Of a DNA stretch of 64,000 bases, positions 9,782 through 18,506 are shown in pieces. Source of the stretch: Petrotoga mexicana DSM 14811 (GTDB taxonomy: Bacteria > Thermotogota > Thermotogae > Petrotogales > Petrotogaceae); NCBI RefSeq assembly GCF_002895565.1, contig NZ_AZRN01000006.1, positions 29,301 to 93,300 on the forward strand, written 5' to 3'. The notes beneath the pieces are model-generated. The model was not told the origin of the DNA. It saw nothing but the letters and a program-made list of their open reading frames with translations, and searched no databases. Every line of letters starts with the position of its first letter. Positions within the stretch are counted from its first letter, which is position 1. The position numbers and the translations under genes are program-made.

Positions 9782-10012
9782 TTAAAACCAATTACAAAGA
9801 TCTCCGCCACCACATTCACAAAGGGTATCTAAACAGACAGTGGTTCCTAAACATTCTAAACAATTACCACATCCACTTCTTCCATAGCTATAGTAACCCG
9901 CTCTAAAAGTATCCATTTTTTCTCTAAACTTTTCATCTTCCTTATATTTTAAAAATAGGCTTTTGAACTCTCCCTTTTTTATTTGCTCTAGAATGGTTTG
10001 TTGCTCTTTCAT
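9782..10012 (-). CDS. Small cysteine-rich protein
   Basis: 76 residues from the ATG at 10012, chosen because GGAGG sits eight bases upstream; an earlier ATG at 10027 overlaps that SD. The N-terminal two thirds is charged and helical. The last 25 residues hold seven cysteines (pattern CxxCxxC, then C, C-x-C, C) and end GGGDLCNWF. No signal peptide is visible. Metal or Fe-S binding, or thiol-based packing against a partner, are possible. The gene overlaps the DUF5685 gene by 71 bases in another frame, so the two products are probably made together. Confidence 0.65.
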   Translation of the reverse strand: MKEQQTILEQIKKGEFKSLFLKYKEDEKFREKMDTFRAGYYSYGRSGCGNCLECLGTTVCLDTLCECGGGDLCNWF

Positions 10013-10832
10013 CAATTTCTCCTCCATCTAAAATTTTTGTGACAGAATTTCTGTGATATATCAAAGAAAAAGTCGCTAGCTTTTTTACTAAATGCTCGTT
10101 AAAATTTGCAACTTCTTCAACGTTTTCTAAGAATTCTTTTGAACATAAATCGTAAGTAAATAAAATTCTTTCTTTTTGATCCTGAGTTAATTCATCAAAT
10201 TTTTTTACTCCAAAAGAACTCGCTATAGAGTTAAAATTTCTTTTTTTTATATCTTTGTTAAAATCGTACACACTATCTACCAAATATAGCAAATAAGCAG
10301 TCACAATAGGCATGGTTGCTGGATACCCTTGTGGAAAAAATTTTTCGAATAACATTTCCATAATTTCTTGAGATGGTTTGGCATAATCATCCAAATCTAA
10401 ATTTTGTTCTTCTACCTTTTGTTGCATTTTTAATAGATGTTTGTACTCATTGATAGTCTTGGAGTCAAAGTATTCAAATAGTTTTGCTTCCAATTTTTTT
10501 AATATTTTTTTTGGTACTAACTTTCCCTCTAAATTGTAATCCAAAAGTTTTCCATAGATTATGAGTAAGTTGAGATAAGCATAAGGTGTCATAAAAGAAT
10601 TATTTTCAGGTTTAAATCGTTTTTTTAATCCTACATATGGACATCTGAATTCGTTTATATTCTTAAGAGGGTTGTTCAACATTGAAAAGAAAACCACTTC
10701 TTTTACCGTCGTGAGTCTATAGAACTCTCCTAAATTTTCCTTTAAAGAATGACATAATCCACAATAGTAATATAGGTAACTTTTTCTTTCTTCTTCGGTA
10801 GGGGTAAAATAGATAGATATGTATCCGTACAT
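9942..10832 (-). CDS. DUF5685-like protein
   Basis: 296 residues. It opens MYGYISIYFTP and then has YYYCGLCHSLKENLGEFYRLTT, the N-terminal signature I associate with DUF5685, including the CxxC pair. The remainder is predicted alpha-helical, with conserved-looking FRCPYVGLKKR and VDSVYDFNKD segments. Function unknown. SD GAGGT precedes the ATG at 10832. The 3' end overlaps the cysteine-rich gene, a linkage that suggests they act together (inference). Confidence 0.72.
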   Translation of the reverse strand: MYGYISIYFTPTEEERKSYLYYYCGLCHSLKENLGEFYRLTTVKEVVFFSMLNNPLKNINEFRCPYVGLKKRFKPENNSFMTPYAYLNLLIIYGKLLDYNLEGKLVPKKILKKLEAKLFEYFDSKTINEYKHLLKMQQKVEEQNLDLDDYAKPSQEIMEMLFEKFFPQGYPATMPIVTAYLLYLVDSVYDFNKDIKKRNFNSIASSFGVKKFDELTQDQKERILFTYDLCSKEFLENVEEVANFNEHLVKKLATFSLIYHRNSVTKILDGGEIDERATNHSRANKKGRVQKPIFKI

Positions 10833-10867
10833 TTTTTAACCTCATTCATATTAATTTTACTCTTTAG

Positions 10868-10965
10868 AAACTTTATTTTAGCGCCCCTTCGCCCCGCAGC
10901 CCGACCATAAGGAATGGAGATGGCTTTTGACCCCACTCTCCATCTATAAGGATAAAGGAGATAGG
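10868..10965. repeat. GC-rich intergenic mosaic repeat, copy 1
   Basis: GC-rich block in AT-rich surroundings. On the minus strand it reads ...GGGCTGCGGGGCGAAGGGGC then GCTAAAATAAAGTTTCTA. It aligns with 52538-52570 over about 40 bases. It also contains ATAAGGATAAA, shared with the repeat at the end of the window. Confidence 0.7.
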
Positions 10966-10970
10966 TGAAC

Positions 10971-12182
10971 TCAATAAACCTCAACTTTTTGTTTCTTTGT
11001 AAATGTCTTATCACCTATATTCACACTGAATTGAATTTCATACTCTCCTGATCTATCTAAATTTATAGTTTTAACGTTCGCTAAATCAAATACCTTGGCC
11101 GTTCCCGACTTTGGTATATACACTCTAGATAAATCGTTATTCTCGTAATTATAAATTAGCTGTCCTTCATAGAATAACTTAAATTGTACCTGTGAAATTT
11201 CAAAGGCCTTAGCTTCTTTATTAGAATTTTTAAGTAAGCCCTCAAAATCAAGTTGATCTCCTCTGGAGGCTGCTGAAACAACATAAACTAAAAGGGATAT
11301 ATCGTTGTAATTTTTATCTATTTGATTCACTACATTCAAAGTGGTTACATAAGTTTGCCCAACAGAATCAAAATCGAATAAAACATAATAATTCCCTGGA
11401 TCCAACTTTTTGTTGATTTCAAAATCTAAAGGTATCGAAGACAAAGGATTCAAATTTAATGTCCCAAAAGAAAATTTCTGTGAATGGATAACCTTTTCTT
11501 TTTGTTTTATTGTTAGCGTTCCAAATAATTCTTTGTTAAAGGTTTCGTTAGTCCTGTTTACTGCTAATATGCTAACAGAAGGAAATTCCGTAGTTAGGTA
11601 GAACATCTCTTTAGCAGAAACATCTATAATCAATCCTTTATTATATTTAAAGGTTTTAACAAGATTTACATTTTCATTATTTAAGATAAAGGTCATTCGG
11701 ACTTCATAGGTTCCTTTGTCCAAATTTGAGATTTCCTTTTCTCTTAATAGATCAAAAACTAAAATTGTTTTATACGGTGAGATATCAGTTTCTACAGGTT
11801 GAGGAAAAACATAACTGTATACAACCTCTGAACTTTCTTGGTTTACTATCAAAAATGAAAAATTATCAATTTTTATATGAGAATCTTTGTTGTTTGTGTT
11901 TTGAATAGTAACTTTTATATCTAAGTTATCTGGATAATAATATTCTTCTTTCGATTCTAAATTGATATGAATGCCTCTTATAACTACATTGTAAGGTAGA
12001 TCAAACCTTGAACCCCTACGTCCCATAACAATAAATATCATTGATAATATAGACAAAAAAATAACAATGTAAAACGTCCATCTAATTATTCTTTTTTTAG
12101 GTTGCTCTCTTCTTTCTTTTTCTTTTTTCCTTTCTTCATCATACTTTTGCCATTCTTCTGGGCTTTTTGAAAAATATTGCAT
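10971..12182 (-). CDS. Single-pass membrane protein with three Ig-like repeats
   Basis: 403 residues. A charged N-terminus (about 1-33) is followed by one transmembrane helix (about 35-53), placing the rest outside the cytoplasm. The exterior part is beta-rich and seems to hold three repeats of about 110 residues, each ending in a G-(T/N/E)-Y-(E/Y) strand: GTYEVRMTF, GNYYVLFDF and GEYEIQFSV. This resembles intracellular-proteinase-inhibitor (BsuPI) or Ig-like folds; no enzyme motif is visible. It follows the GspE-type ATPase gene, so a role in envelope or pilus assembly is possible but unproven. Confidence 0.65.
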   Translation of the reverse strand: MQYFSKSPEEWQKYDEERKKEKERREQPKKRIIRWTFYIVIFLSILSMIFIVMGRRGSRFDLPYNVVIRGIHINLESKEEYYYPDNLDIKVTIQNTNNKDSHIKIDNFSFLIVNQESSEVVYSYVFPQPVETDISPYKTILVFDLLREKEISNLDKGTYEVRMTFILNNENVNLVKTFKYNKGLIIDVSAKEMFYLTTEFPSVSILAVNRTNETFNKELFGTLTIKQKEKVIHSQKFSFGTLNLNPLSSIPLDFEINKKLDPGNYYVLFDFDSVGQTYVTTLNVVNQIDKNYNDISLLVYVVSAASRGDQLDFEGLLKNSNKEAKAFEISQVQFKLFYEGQLIYNYENNDLSRVYIPKSGTAKVFDLANVKTINLDRSGEYEIQFSVNIGDKTFTKKQKVEVY

Positions 12183-12210
12183 GAATTCATCTCACTATTC
12201 TCAATATTAT

Positions 12211-13317
12211 TTAGAAAAAAGATAAGTTACTTAAATACTGATCTTCATTGATTACCCCTTCATTAAAAAATTTACGAAGTGTAGGCAACGGATCTATATA
12301 ACAATCAGAATTTTTGTATTTTTCACTTATAAAATTGATACTTTTACTCTGTGAAATATCTTTTTTTAAATTTTTTGAAATTATTAAACCTTCAAAAATA
12401 GTTATAAAACCTTTTTTCCCTGTATTATAACAGTTATGACACCCATTTCCTTGGCAAAAAGGACATTTTTTAGGGATTAATCTTTGATTAAGGATGAGAT
12501 CTAAGCTTTCAGAGAGATTCCTTACTTCTATTCCAAACATCTTCAACCTTTGAAGTACTAAAAAAACATTTTTAGAATGTAAAGAGGAAAACACCAGATG
12601 ACCCGTTATCGAAGATTCAAATAACAATTTTGCAAAATTCTTCTCTCTAATTTCACCCACAACTATTAAATCAGGGTCTTGTCTCAATATATATTTTAAA
12701 ATATCTGCCTTGTCTTCCTCAATTTTTGATACTATTTGAATTATACCAGGATTAATATACTCTATTGGATTTTCTATGCTATGTACTTTTCTTTTTCTTT
12801 TGAACTTATTAACTATATACTGCATCGTTGTAGTTTTGCCAGACCCTGTAGGACCAGAAAAAATAAGCATTTTTGATTTTTGATCAATTAATTTTTCTAC
12901 ATTAGAAAGAATCAAAGGCTCCATGAAAACTTTAATATCGTTTATGTTTCTTAATTTTCTTAAGACACAACTTATTCCTTCTGAAGATCTAACAAAGGAA
13001 GCTCTGTAATTAACGTTCTGAAAATTAAAAGAACCGTCGATATTTTCAAAATCTTTTACTATATCATACCCACAATTGATAAGTAATTTGTTTAGCACTA
13101 CTTCGTATTCATATACACCCATAGTTTCTAAAGTTATTAAATCCCCACAGTATCTGGCTTTAACATCTACCTTTTCTTCATGGGGCTCAAAATGAAAATC
13201 TGTAATATTTTCATTGTCATACTTTTTCAAAAAGTTATCTAAAATATTTTCTTCAACTTCATAATTTTTTAAGTCTTTATTATACAAGAGATAGAAATTA
13301 GAAGGTTTCTTTTTCAT
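12211..13317 (-). CDS. GspE/PilB-type secretion or pilus ATPase
   Basis: 368 residues. Walker A GPTGSGKT at 155-162, the IENPIEY Asp-box region, and Walker B DLIVVGEIR near 215 define the type II/IV secretion ATPase family. A tetracysteine zinc motif (CPFCQGNGCHNC, near 287-298) is the GspE/PilB hallmark rather than PilT. It lacks the usual large N-terminal domain of GspE (family about 500-560 residues), so it is a short version. The ATG lies directly after the ftsZ stop (TAATAATG). Confidence 0.88.
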   Translation of the reverse strand: MKKKPSNFYLLYNKDLKNYEVEENILDNFLKKYDNENITDFHFEPHEEKVDVKARYCGDLITLETMGVYEYEVVLNKLLINCGYDIVKDFENIDGSFNFQNVNYRASFVRSSEGISCVLRKLRNINDIKVFMEPLILSNVEKLIDQKSKMLIFSGPTGSGKTTTMQYIVNKFKRKRKVHSIENPIEYINPGIIQIVSKIEEDKADILKYILRQDPDLIVVGEIREKNFAKLLFESSITGHLVFSSLHSKNVFLVLQRLKMFGIEVRNLSESLDLILNQRLIPKKCPFCQGNGCHNCYNTGKKGFITIFEGLIISKNLKKDISQSKSINFISEKYKNSDCYIDPLPTLRKFFNEGVINEDQYLSNLSFF

Positions 13318-13319
13318 TA

Positions 13320-14447
13320 TTATTGTTGCTGAACTTCTTCTCCTGGAATTTCTTCTACATGATCTTGTAAATACTTGTTCAATTTGGATATTTCTTCAGC
13401 AACGACACCTTTACCAAATTGTCTATATAATGCTGGTTGCTCATAAAGATCTAGATAGTTTTCTTCTCCAGGCAATTTGTCGTAACCGGATGCTATAACC
13501 GTTACCTTAATAACTTCGGGAGGCAAATCTATAATTGTAATTCCCATTTTTAGCCTTGCATCATCTATTGCGTATGAACGTAAAATTTCGTTGACAATTT
13601 TCACATCTTGTGTGGTTGGAGTCTTACCAGCAATGTTCACCAAAGCAGCGGTTGCATTCCTCACAGGATCTTCCAAAATCTTACTATTCAGGGCATTTTT
13701 TATAGCTTCTTCGGCTCTTTTTTCTCCTTTCGCAAGTCCAATACCTAGCATGGCAGAACCTTTTATACGTAATACCGATGCTACGTCTGCAAAATCTAAA
13801 TTGATCATACCTGGCTTGGTTATCAAATCAGAAATACCTGTAATTGCTTGAATAAGTATTTCATCAGCTTTCTCAAAGGCTTTGTCAATGGGTATATCAT
13901 CGTCGTTATCTATGAGCTTATCGTTTGATATTTTAATTAAACTATCCACATACTTTTTAGTTTCTTGAAAACCCTTCAAAGCTATTCTTTCTTTCGTTGA
14001 TCCTTCAAAGTGAAAAGGTAAGGTAACTATTGCCACAGTCAAAATACCCATTTGTGTAGCTAAATCAGCTATAATAGGTACAGCTCCTGTTCCTGTACCT
14101 CCCCCTAAACCCGCCGTTATAAATAAAAGATCTGTATCTTTTAAAGTTTCTTTTAAATCATCTTGACTTTCTAAAGCCGATTTTTTCCCAATTTCTGGAT
14201 CTCCACCGGCCCCTAACCCTTTTGTCAATTCTTTGCCCAATTGGATTTTTGTAGGTGCATCATTATTTTCTAATACCTGTACATCCGTGTTAGCCGCGAC
14301 TAGTTCTACATCATCAATACCCTTTTTTATCATCCTTTGAATAGCATTATTGCCTGCTCCTCCAACACCTATGACTTTTATTTTGTAACTGGTTTTCCTA
14401 CTAAACAATTTATCTCGTTTATTGATTTCTTCCATTTCAAAGGGCAT
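13320..14447 (-). CDS. ftsZ: Cell division protein FtsZ
   Basis: 375-residue tubulin-like GTPase that forms the division ring. The nucleotide loop GGAGNN lies near 29-34, the tubulin signature GGGTGTG at 115-121 and the catalytic-loop segment NLDFADV near 207-213. The start at 14447 is chosen because AGGAGGTGA lies just upstream, inside ftsA; a GTG at 14456 falls in that SD. It overlaps the end of ftsA by 11 bases. Confidence 0.97.
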   Translation of the reverse strand: MPFEMEEINKRDKLFSRKTSYKIKVIGVGGAGNNAIQRMIKKGIDDVELVAANTDVQVLENNDAPTKIQLGKELTKGLGAGGDPEIGKKSALESQDDLKETLKDTDLLFITAGLGGGTGTGAVPIIADLATQMGILTVAIVTLPFHFEGSTKERIALKGFQETKKYVDSLIKISNDKLIDNDDDIPIDKAFEKADEILIQAITGISDLITKPGMINLDFADVASVLRIKGSAMLGIGLAKGEKRAEEAIKNALNSKILEDPVRNATAALVNIAGKTPTTQDVKIVNEILRSYAIDDARLKMGITIIDLPPEVIKVTVIASGYDKLPGEENYLDLYEQPALYRQFGKGVVAEEISKLNKYLQDHVEEIPGEEVQQQ

Positions 14448-15747
14448 CTTCTTCACCTCCTGTTATCTTTTTAAAAAAAGTTTTTAAGGCGGTTGTTGTT
14501 TTTTTGGAAGATTTACTTTTTTTGGGGGGTTCAGAACGTGTCTCTTTACTTTTTTCATAAAGATTTTCTTCCAACAAATCAATTCTGTACCTTTCTATTA
14601 ACCCAAAAACAGTTTGGAACTCCGGATCTTTTATTAACTCTTCTGGAATATCCTTAAACGAGTCGAAAGATACTATGGAACTTTTCCTGAAATTTTCACC
14701 CATCAGTTCTTTAACGGTACTTTCAATATTTCTTATCTTCGAACCTCCCCCGGTCAGTACTATTCCTCCTTGTAAAGCTCCTACTTCAAAAGTTCTTTCA
14801 TAACCTATTTTTGAGAGCTCTCCATTTAACCTGCTTATGATTTCTCTGACTCGAGCAAAAATAATTTTATTTAAAAGACTTAGGGGAACGTAAGAATAAC
14901 CGCTACCTGTCAATAATTGGAAATTCACCTTTTTCATTACTTTGGTTTCTCTTGAACATGCCCCTTCTTCTTCCAATAATCTATGGGCCTCTCTTTCAGA
15001 AACCTTAAGTATATTAGAAATATCTTTTAATACATATTTCATTCCATACGGAAAAGTGTAGAACAATTTTGGAATCCCCTCTTTAAAAATGATTATTCTA
15101 CAAGAATTGTAACCAAAATCTATGACAGTGATTCCAACATTCCTATCGTTTGGAGTGGTAATAATATAACTACTTGATAAAGTTGAATCATATATAGGAA
15201 TTTCAGAAGTATAGACAATGTCTTTTAAAACGTTAATTAACAGCGAAAAGGAATTTTCATCTACCCAAACAATATTTAGTGTTGTAGTTAAAGATTTTTC
15301 AGCAAAAAAAGAAACTGGATTTTTTACTCTTTTTTCGTCGATATGAAACTTCACAAAGTTAGAATCTAAAATTATTTTTCCTTCGTCTGTGTATTTTTTG
15401 ATAACGCTTTTTTTGATGTTTCTAAGTTCATTTTCTCTAATTTCTGTTCTTTTACTAAATTCAACGGTAAAATTCTCTTCGGTAATATTTAAAGAGTTAG
15501 TAGAATATCCTACAATAATCTCAGGATTTTTAACCTTTTTTGGAGACTCCTGATTCAACTTTTCTATAAGCGTTTCAATCGATCTACGTAATGATTCCAT
15601 ATCTTGTATTTCACCATTAATGATGCCTTCAACTGGAAGTTTACTCAGCGAAATTGGTACTATATTTCCATTTTCGTCTGTTTCAAAAAGGACTCCTTTT
15701 AGAAAAAAACTGCCTATATCTATTCCAATCAAATAATTCTTAGCCAT
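14437..15747 (-). CDS. ftsA: Cell division protein FtsA-like actin-family ATPase
   Basis: 436 residues from the ATG at 15747. It carries the actin/Hsp70 phosphate-1 motif IGIDIGSFFLKGVLFE at the start, VIDFGYNS near the middle and the adenosine motif VLTGGGSKI in the C-terminal third. FtsA tethers FtsZ to the membrane. The C-terminus is basic and serine-rich, then ends FFKKITGGEEDAL, consistent with a membrane-binding amphipathic tail. An earlier ATG at 15765 has no SD. The start follows the upstream stop with one base between. Confidence 0.9.
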   Translation of the reverse strand: MAKNYLIGIDIGSFFLKGVLFETDENGNIVPISLSKLPVEGIINGEIQDMESLRRSIETLIEKLNQESPKKVKNPEIIVGYSTNSLNITEENFTVEFSKRTEIRENELRNIKKSVIKKYTDEGKIILDSNFVKFHIDEKRVKNPVSFFAEKSLTTTLNIVWVDENSFSLLINVLKDIVYTSEIPIYDSTLSSSYIITTPNDRNVGITVIDFGYNSCRIIIFKEGIPKLFYTFPYGMKYVLKDISNILKVSEREAHRLLEEEGACSRETKVMKKVNFQLLTGSGYSYVPLSLLNKIIFARVREIISRLNGELSKIGYERTFEVGALQGGIVLTGGGSKIRNIESTVKELMGENFRKSSIVSFDSFKDIPEELIKDPEFQTVFGLIERYRIDLLEENLYEKSKETRSEPPKKSKSSKKTTTALKTFFKKITGGEEDAL

Positions 15748-15748
15748 A

Positions 15749-16237
15749 TTACAACCCCCGATCATCGATTTTAAAAAAACTATGGTTACTAATAAAATAA
15801 TTCCCAGGTCCTAAGAATTCTATATTACTAAGTGTGATCAAGAAATCGTTAATTTTTGGTAATTCAAGATATTCAATTCTTATGTTATTATAACAAAGTA
15901 TTTCTTTATTTTGAAAATTTATTTCCCTAATTGACGTATTACAACAAATACTCTTGATAAAATTGAGTTCTTCTTTTTTTATTTTATCTTTCGAAAAAAT
16001 TACTTTAATGAATTTTGGTTGTGGATAATCGCTAACAAATGTTATTTTATCATAAATATCAAAATAAAAATATCTATTATTTATTTCTATGTAATAAATA
16101 CTTTTCTCAATTTCTATTTTATCTTTATAAACAAAAAGTTCTTCTTGAGTTTCATCAAAAAAAGGGCTGAGATGGTAAAAACAAATTATTAAAAGTAGAA
16201 GGTAAAAAAAGTTTAAAGTTAACTTTTTCCATTGCAC
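15749..16237 (-). CDS. Small single-pass membrane protein at the ftsQ position
   Basis: 162 residues from a GTG at 16237 that overlaps the gyrB stop by one base. There is one transmembrane helix (about 7-24) with a short basic cytoplasmic end, and the rest is extracytoplasmic and beta-rich. No family motif is recognisable. Its place directly before ftsA-ftsZ and its topology match FtsQ/DivIB, but it is shorter (FtsQ usually 220-280 residues), and the POTRA domain is not obvious. FtsQ identity is an inference. Confidence 0.6.
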   Translation of the reverse strand: MQWKKLTLNFFYLLLLIICFYHLSPFFDETQEELFVYKDKIEIEKSIYYIEINNRYFYFDIYDKITFVSDYPQPKFIKVIFSKDKIKKEELNFIKSICCNTSIREINFQNKEILCYNNIRIEYLELPKINDFLITLSNIEFLGPGNYFISNHSFFKIDDRGL

Positions 16238-18162
16238 TAAATATCGAGCTCTTTCACCTTATTAGCATTAGATTCAATAAACTCTCTTCTAACCGAAGGA
16301 TCATATCCCATGAGTATTTCTATCATCTCTTCTGCCATTTCTAAATCTTCCATCTTTATTTTCACAAGTTTTCTAGTTTCTCTATCCATAGTGGTTTCTC
16401 TCAATTGGTCAGGATTCATTTCTCCTAACCCCTTATATCTTTGTAGCCTCCATTTTTTATCCCCATACTTTTTCTTCAATTCTTCAAGTTCGTCGTCAGA
16501 ATAAAGATAAAAATGTTGTTTTCCAACTTCAAATCTATACAAAGGTGGTTGAGCAATGTATACATATCCTTCTTCTATTAAAGAACGCATATATTTGTGA
16601 AAAAGCGTCAATACTAAAGTTCTAATATGCGCACCATCAACATCTGCATCAGTCATGATAATGATTTTACCATATCTCAATTTGGATAGATTAAACTCGT
16701 CTCCTATACCAGTTCCCAATGCTGTGAAAATATTCGAAACCTGTTCATTTTTTAAAAGTTTTAAAAAGTCAGTTTTCTCTGCATTTAGAATTTTTCCTCT
16801 TAAAGGTAAAATTGCCTGGTACATCCTGTCTCTAGCTTGTTTTGCATTTCCCCCCGCAGAATCTCCTTCAACTATAAAAAGTTCTGATTCGTTTAAATCC
16901 CTCGACGTACAATCTGCCAATTTACCTGGTAAAGTTGTATTTTCGAATATTGTTTTTCTTTTAATGCTATCTCTGGCTCTTTTAGCCGCCAGTCTTTTTT
17001 TGTAGGCTAAAAACATTCTTTCAAAAATGTTTTTTGCTTCTTTTATATTTGCATCAAAATATAAAGATAATTTTTCTGTAGTTATTTGATTTACTGCTTC
17101 TCTAGCAACTTTAGATCCCAATCTTCCCTTTGTTTGACCTTCGAAAACAGGATTGGGCATTTTTATATGTATTATGGCTAATAATCCTTCTCTCACATCT
17201 TCTCCACTAAAATTCTCGTCTTTTTCCTTTAAAACGTTGTACTTTCTTGCATATTCATTTGATAATCTTGTTAGAGCCTGTTTAAATCCAGATTCATGTT
17301 CTCCTCCATCGATAGTTCTAATGTTGTTCACAAAAGAAATAACATTGCTTTCTTCAGAATCGGTATATACAAAAGCTATTTCCACTTGAATTTCAGACTC
17401 CACTTTACTATATTGATATGATCCATACATATAAACCGGCTCGGAAATAGAATTCATTTTCCGCCGTTTCAAGATGTAATTTATAAATTCATTTAACCCA
17501 CCTTGAAAATGAAATTCTTGCCTATAATCTCTTTTTCTATCTTCAAAGATAACTTTCAAGTTAGGATTTAAAAAGGCTATTTCTTTCAACCTATTCTCTA
17601 TTAATCGTGATTCAACTGTGATATCTCCATCATCGAATATTTCTTTATCAGGGAGAAATTTCACAACAGTACCAGTCTTGTCTGTTTCGCCTATAACAAT
17701 TACATCTGTTTGAGGAACGCCTTTTGCATACTTTTGATAGTATATTTTTCCGTCTCTGTAGACCTTTACCTCCATATATTCGGAAAGAGCGTTAACAACC
17801 GATGCTCCTACTCCATGAAGCCCTCCACTAACCTTATAGGCTTTCTTATCGAACTTTCCACCCGCATGAAGCGAAGTCATAACTAACTCCAATGTATTTT
17901 TGTTTTCAGTTGGGTGTATATCTACAGGTATACCTCTTCCATTATCCTCAACTTCAATAGAATCATCCTCATTCAAAGTAACTCGGATTGTATCACAAAA
18001 GCCATTAACATGCTCATCTATGGCGTTATCAATTATTTCATAAACCATATGGTTTAATCCGGTTTTACCCGTTGATCCAATGTACATTCCAGGTCTTAAC
18101 CTAACAGGTTCTAGTCCTTTTAAGACTTTTATATCGTTTCCAGAATATGTTTTTTCTACCAT
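16237..18162 (-). CDS. gyrB: DNA gyrase subunit B
   Basis: 641 residues, normal length. GHKL ATPase motifs: IDNAIDEH, DNGRGIPVDIH, GGLHGVGASVVNALS. The TOPRIM part carries EGDSAGGNAKQARDR, PLRGKILNAEK and MTDADVDGAHIRTL, and the C-terminus has the RYKGLGEMNPDQL motif. With GyrA (not in this window) it introduces supercoils; ParE cannot be fully excluded from sequence alone, but it is the only such gene here. SD GGAGGTG precedes the ATG. Confidence 0.95.
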   Translation of the reverse strand: MVEKTYSGNDIKVLKGLEPVRLRPGMYIGSTGKTGLNHMVYEIIDNAIDEHVNGFCDTIRVTLNEDDSIEVEDNGRGIPVDIHPTENKNTLELVMTSLHAGGKFDKKAYKVSGGLHGVGASVVNALSEYMEVKVYRDGKIYYQKYAKGVPQTDVIVIGETDKTGTVVKFLPDKEIFDDGDITVESRLIENRLKEIAFLNPNLKVIFEDRKRDYRQEFHFQGGLNEFINYILKRRKMNSISEPVYMYGSYQYSKVESEIQVEIAFVYTDSEESNVISFVNNIRTIDGGEHESGFKQALTRLSNEYARKYNVLKEKDENFSGEDVREGLLAIIHIKMPNPVFEGQTKGRLGSKVAREAVNQITTEKLSLYFDANIKEAKNIFERMFLAYKKRLAAKRARDSIKRKTIFENTTLPGKLADCTSRDLNESELFIVEGDSAGGNAKQARDRMYQAILPLRGKILNAEKTDFLKLLKNEQVSNIFTALGTGIGDEFNLSKLRYGKIIIMTDADVDGAHIRTLVLTLFHKYMRSLIEEGYVYIAQPPLYRFEVGKQHFYLYSDDELEELKKKYGDKKWRLQRYKGLGEMNPDQLRETTMDRETRKLVKIKMEDLEMAEEMIEILMGYDPSVRREFIESNANKVKELDI

Positions 18163-18185
18163 TTAAACACCTCCACAAGAGTTCC

Positions 18186-18476
18186 TCAAGAAACAATTCT
18201 AATTCTATTTATCGTTTCATTTTCTAGAATAGAATTTAATGCGTTCAACAATATTTTTTCCCTAAAAAGTATTTCCTGTTTAACATAATTGTTTTCACAG
18301 GCTATTTCCACTACCTTCTCTTTTAAGAGATAATTTTTAACTGTTACATGTTTTGATAAATTCTCAGGCATATACTTAGGTAATTCTTCTCTTAATTTTT
18401 TTATTATATATATTTTTTTGTAGACCAAATTTTTTTTAGAAAGTTGTTTTAAAACTCCTTCAAACTTTTCCTCCAT
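18186..18476 (-). CDS. DUF721 (DciA-like) protein
   Basis: 96 residues with the DUF721 layout: basic helical N-terminus, then a KH-like region (HVTVKNYLLKEKVVEIACEN), and an ending NRIRIVS that matches the IxxIRI strand of the family. DciA-type proteins load replicative helicase in many bacteria. Position directly upstream of gyrB is common for DUF721 genes and supports the call. The SD is weak. Confidence 0.7.
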   Translation of the reverse strand: MEEKFEGVLKQLSKKNLVYKKIYIIKKLREELPKYMPENLSKHVTVKNYLLKEKVVEIACENNYVKQEILFREKILLNALNSILENETINRIRIVS

Positions 18477-18506
18477 TTAGACCATCTTAGTAATATACTG
18501 TTTCCC

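Noticed and set aside
10742..11014. Open frame of 90 codons across the first intergenic repeat
   Set aside because: It runs through the GC-rich repeat and antisense to neither family; no SD and no protein-like composition.
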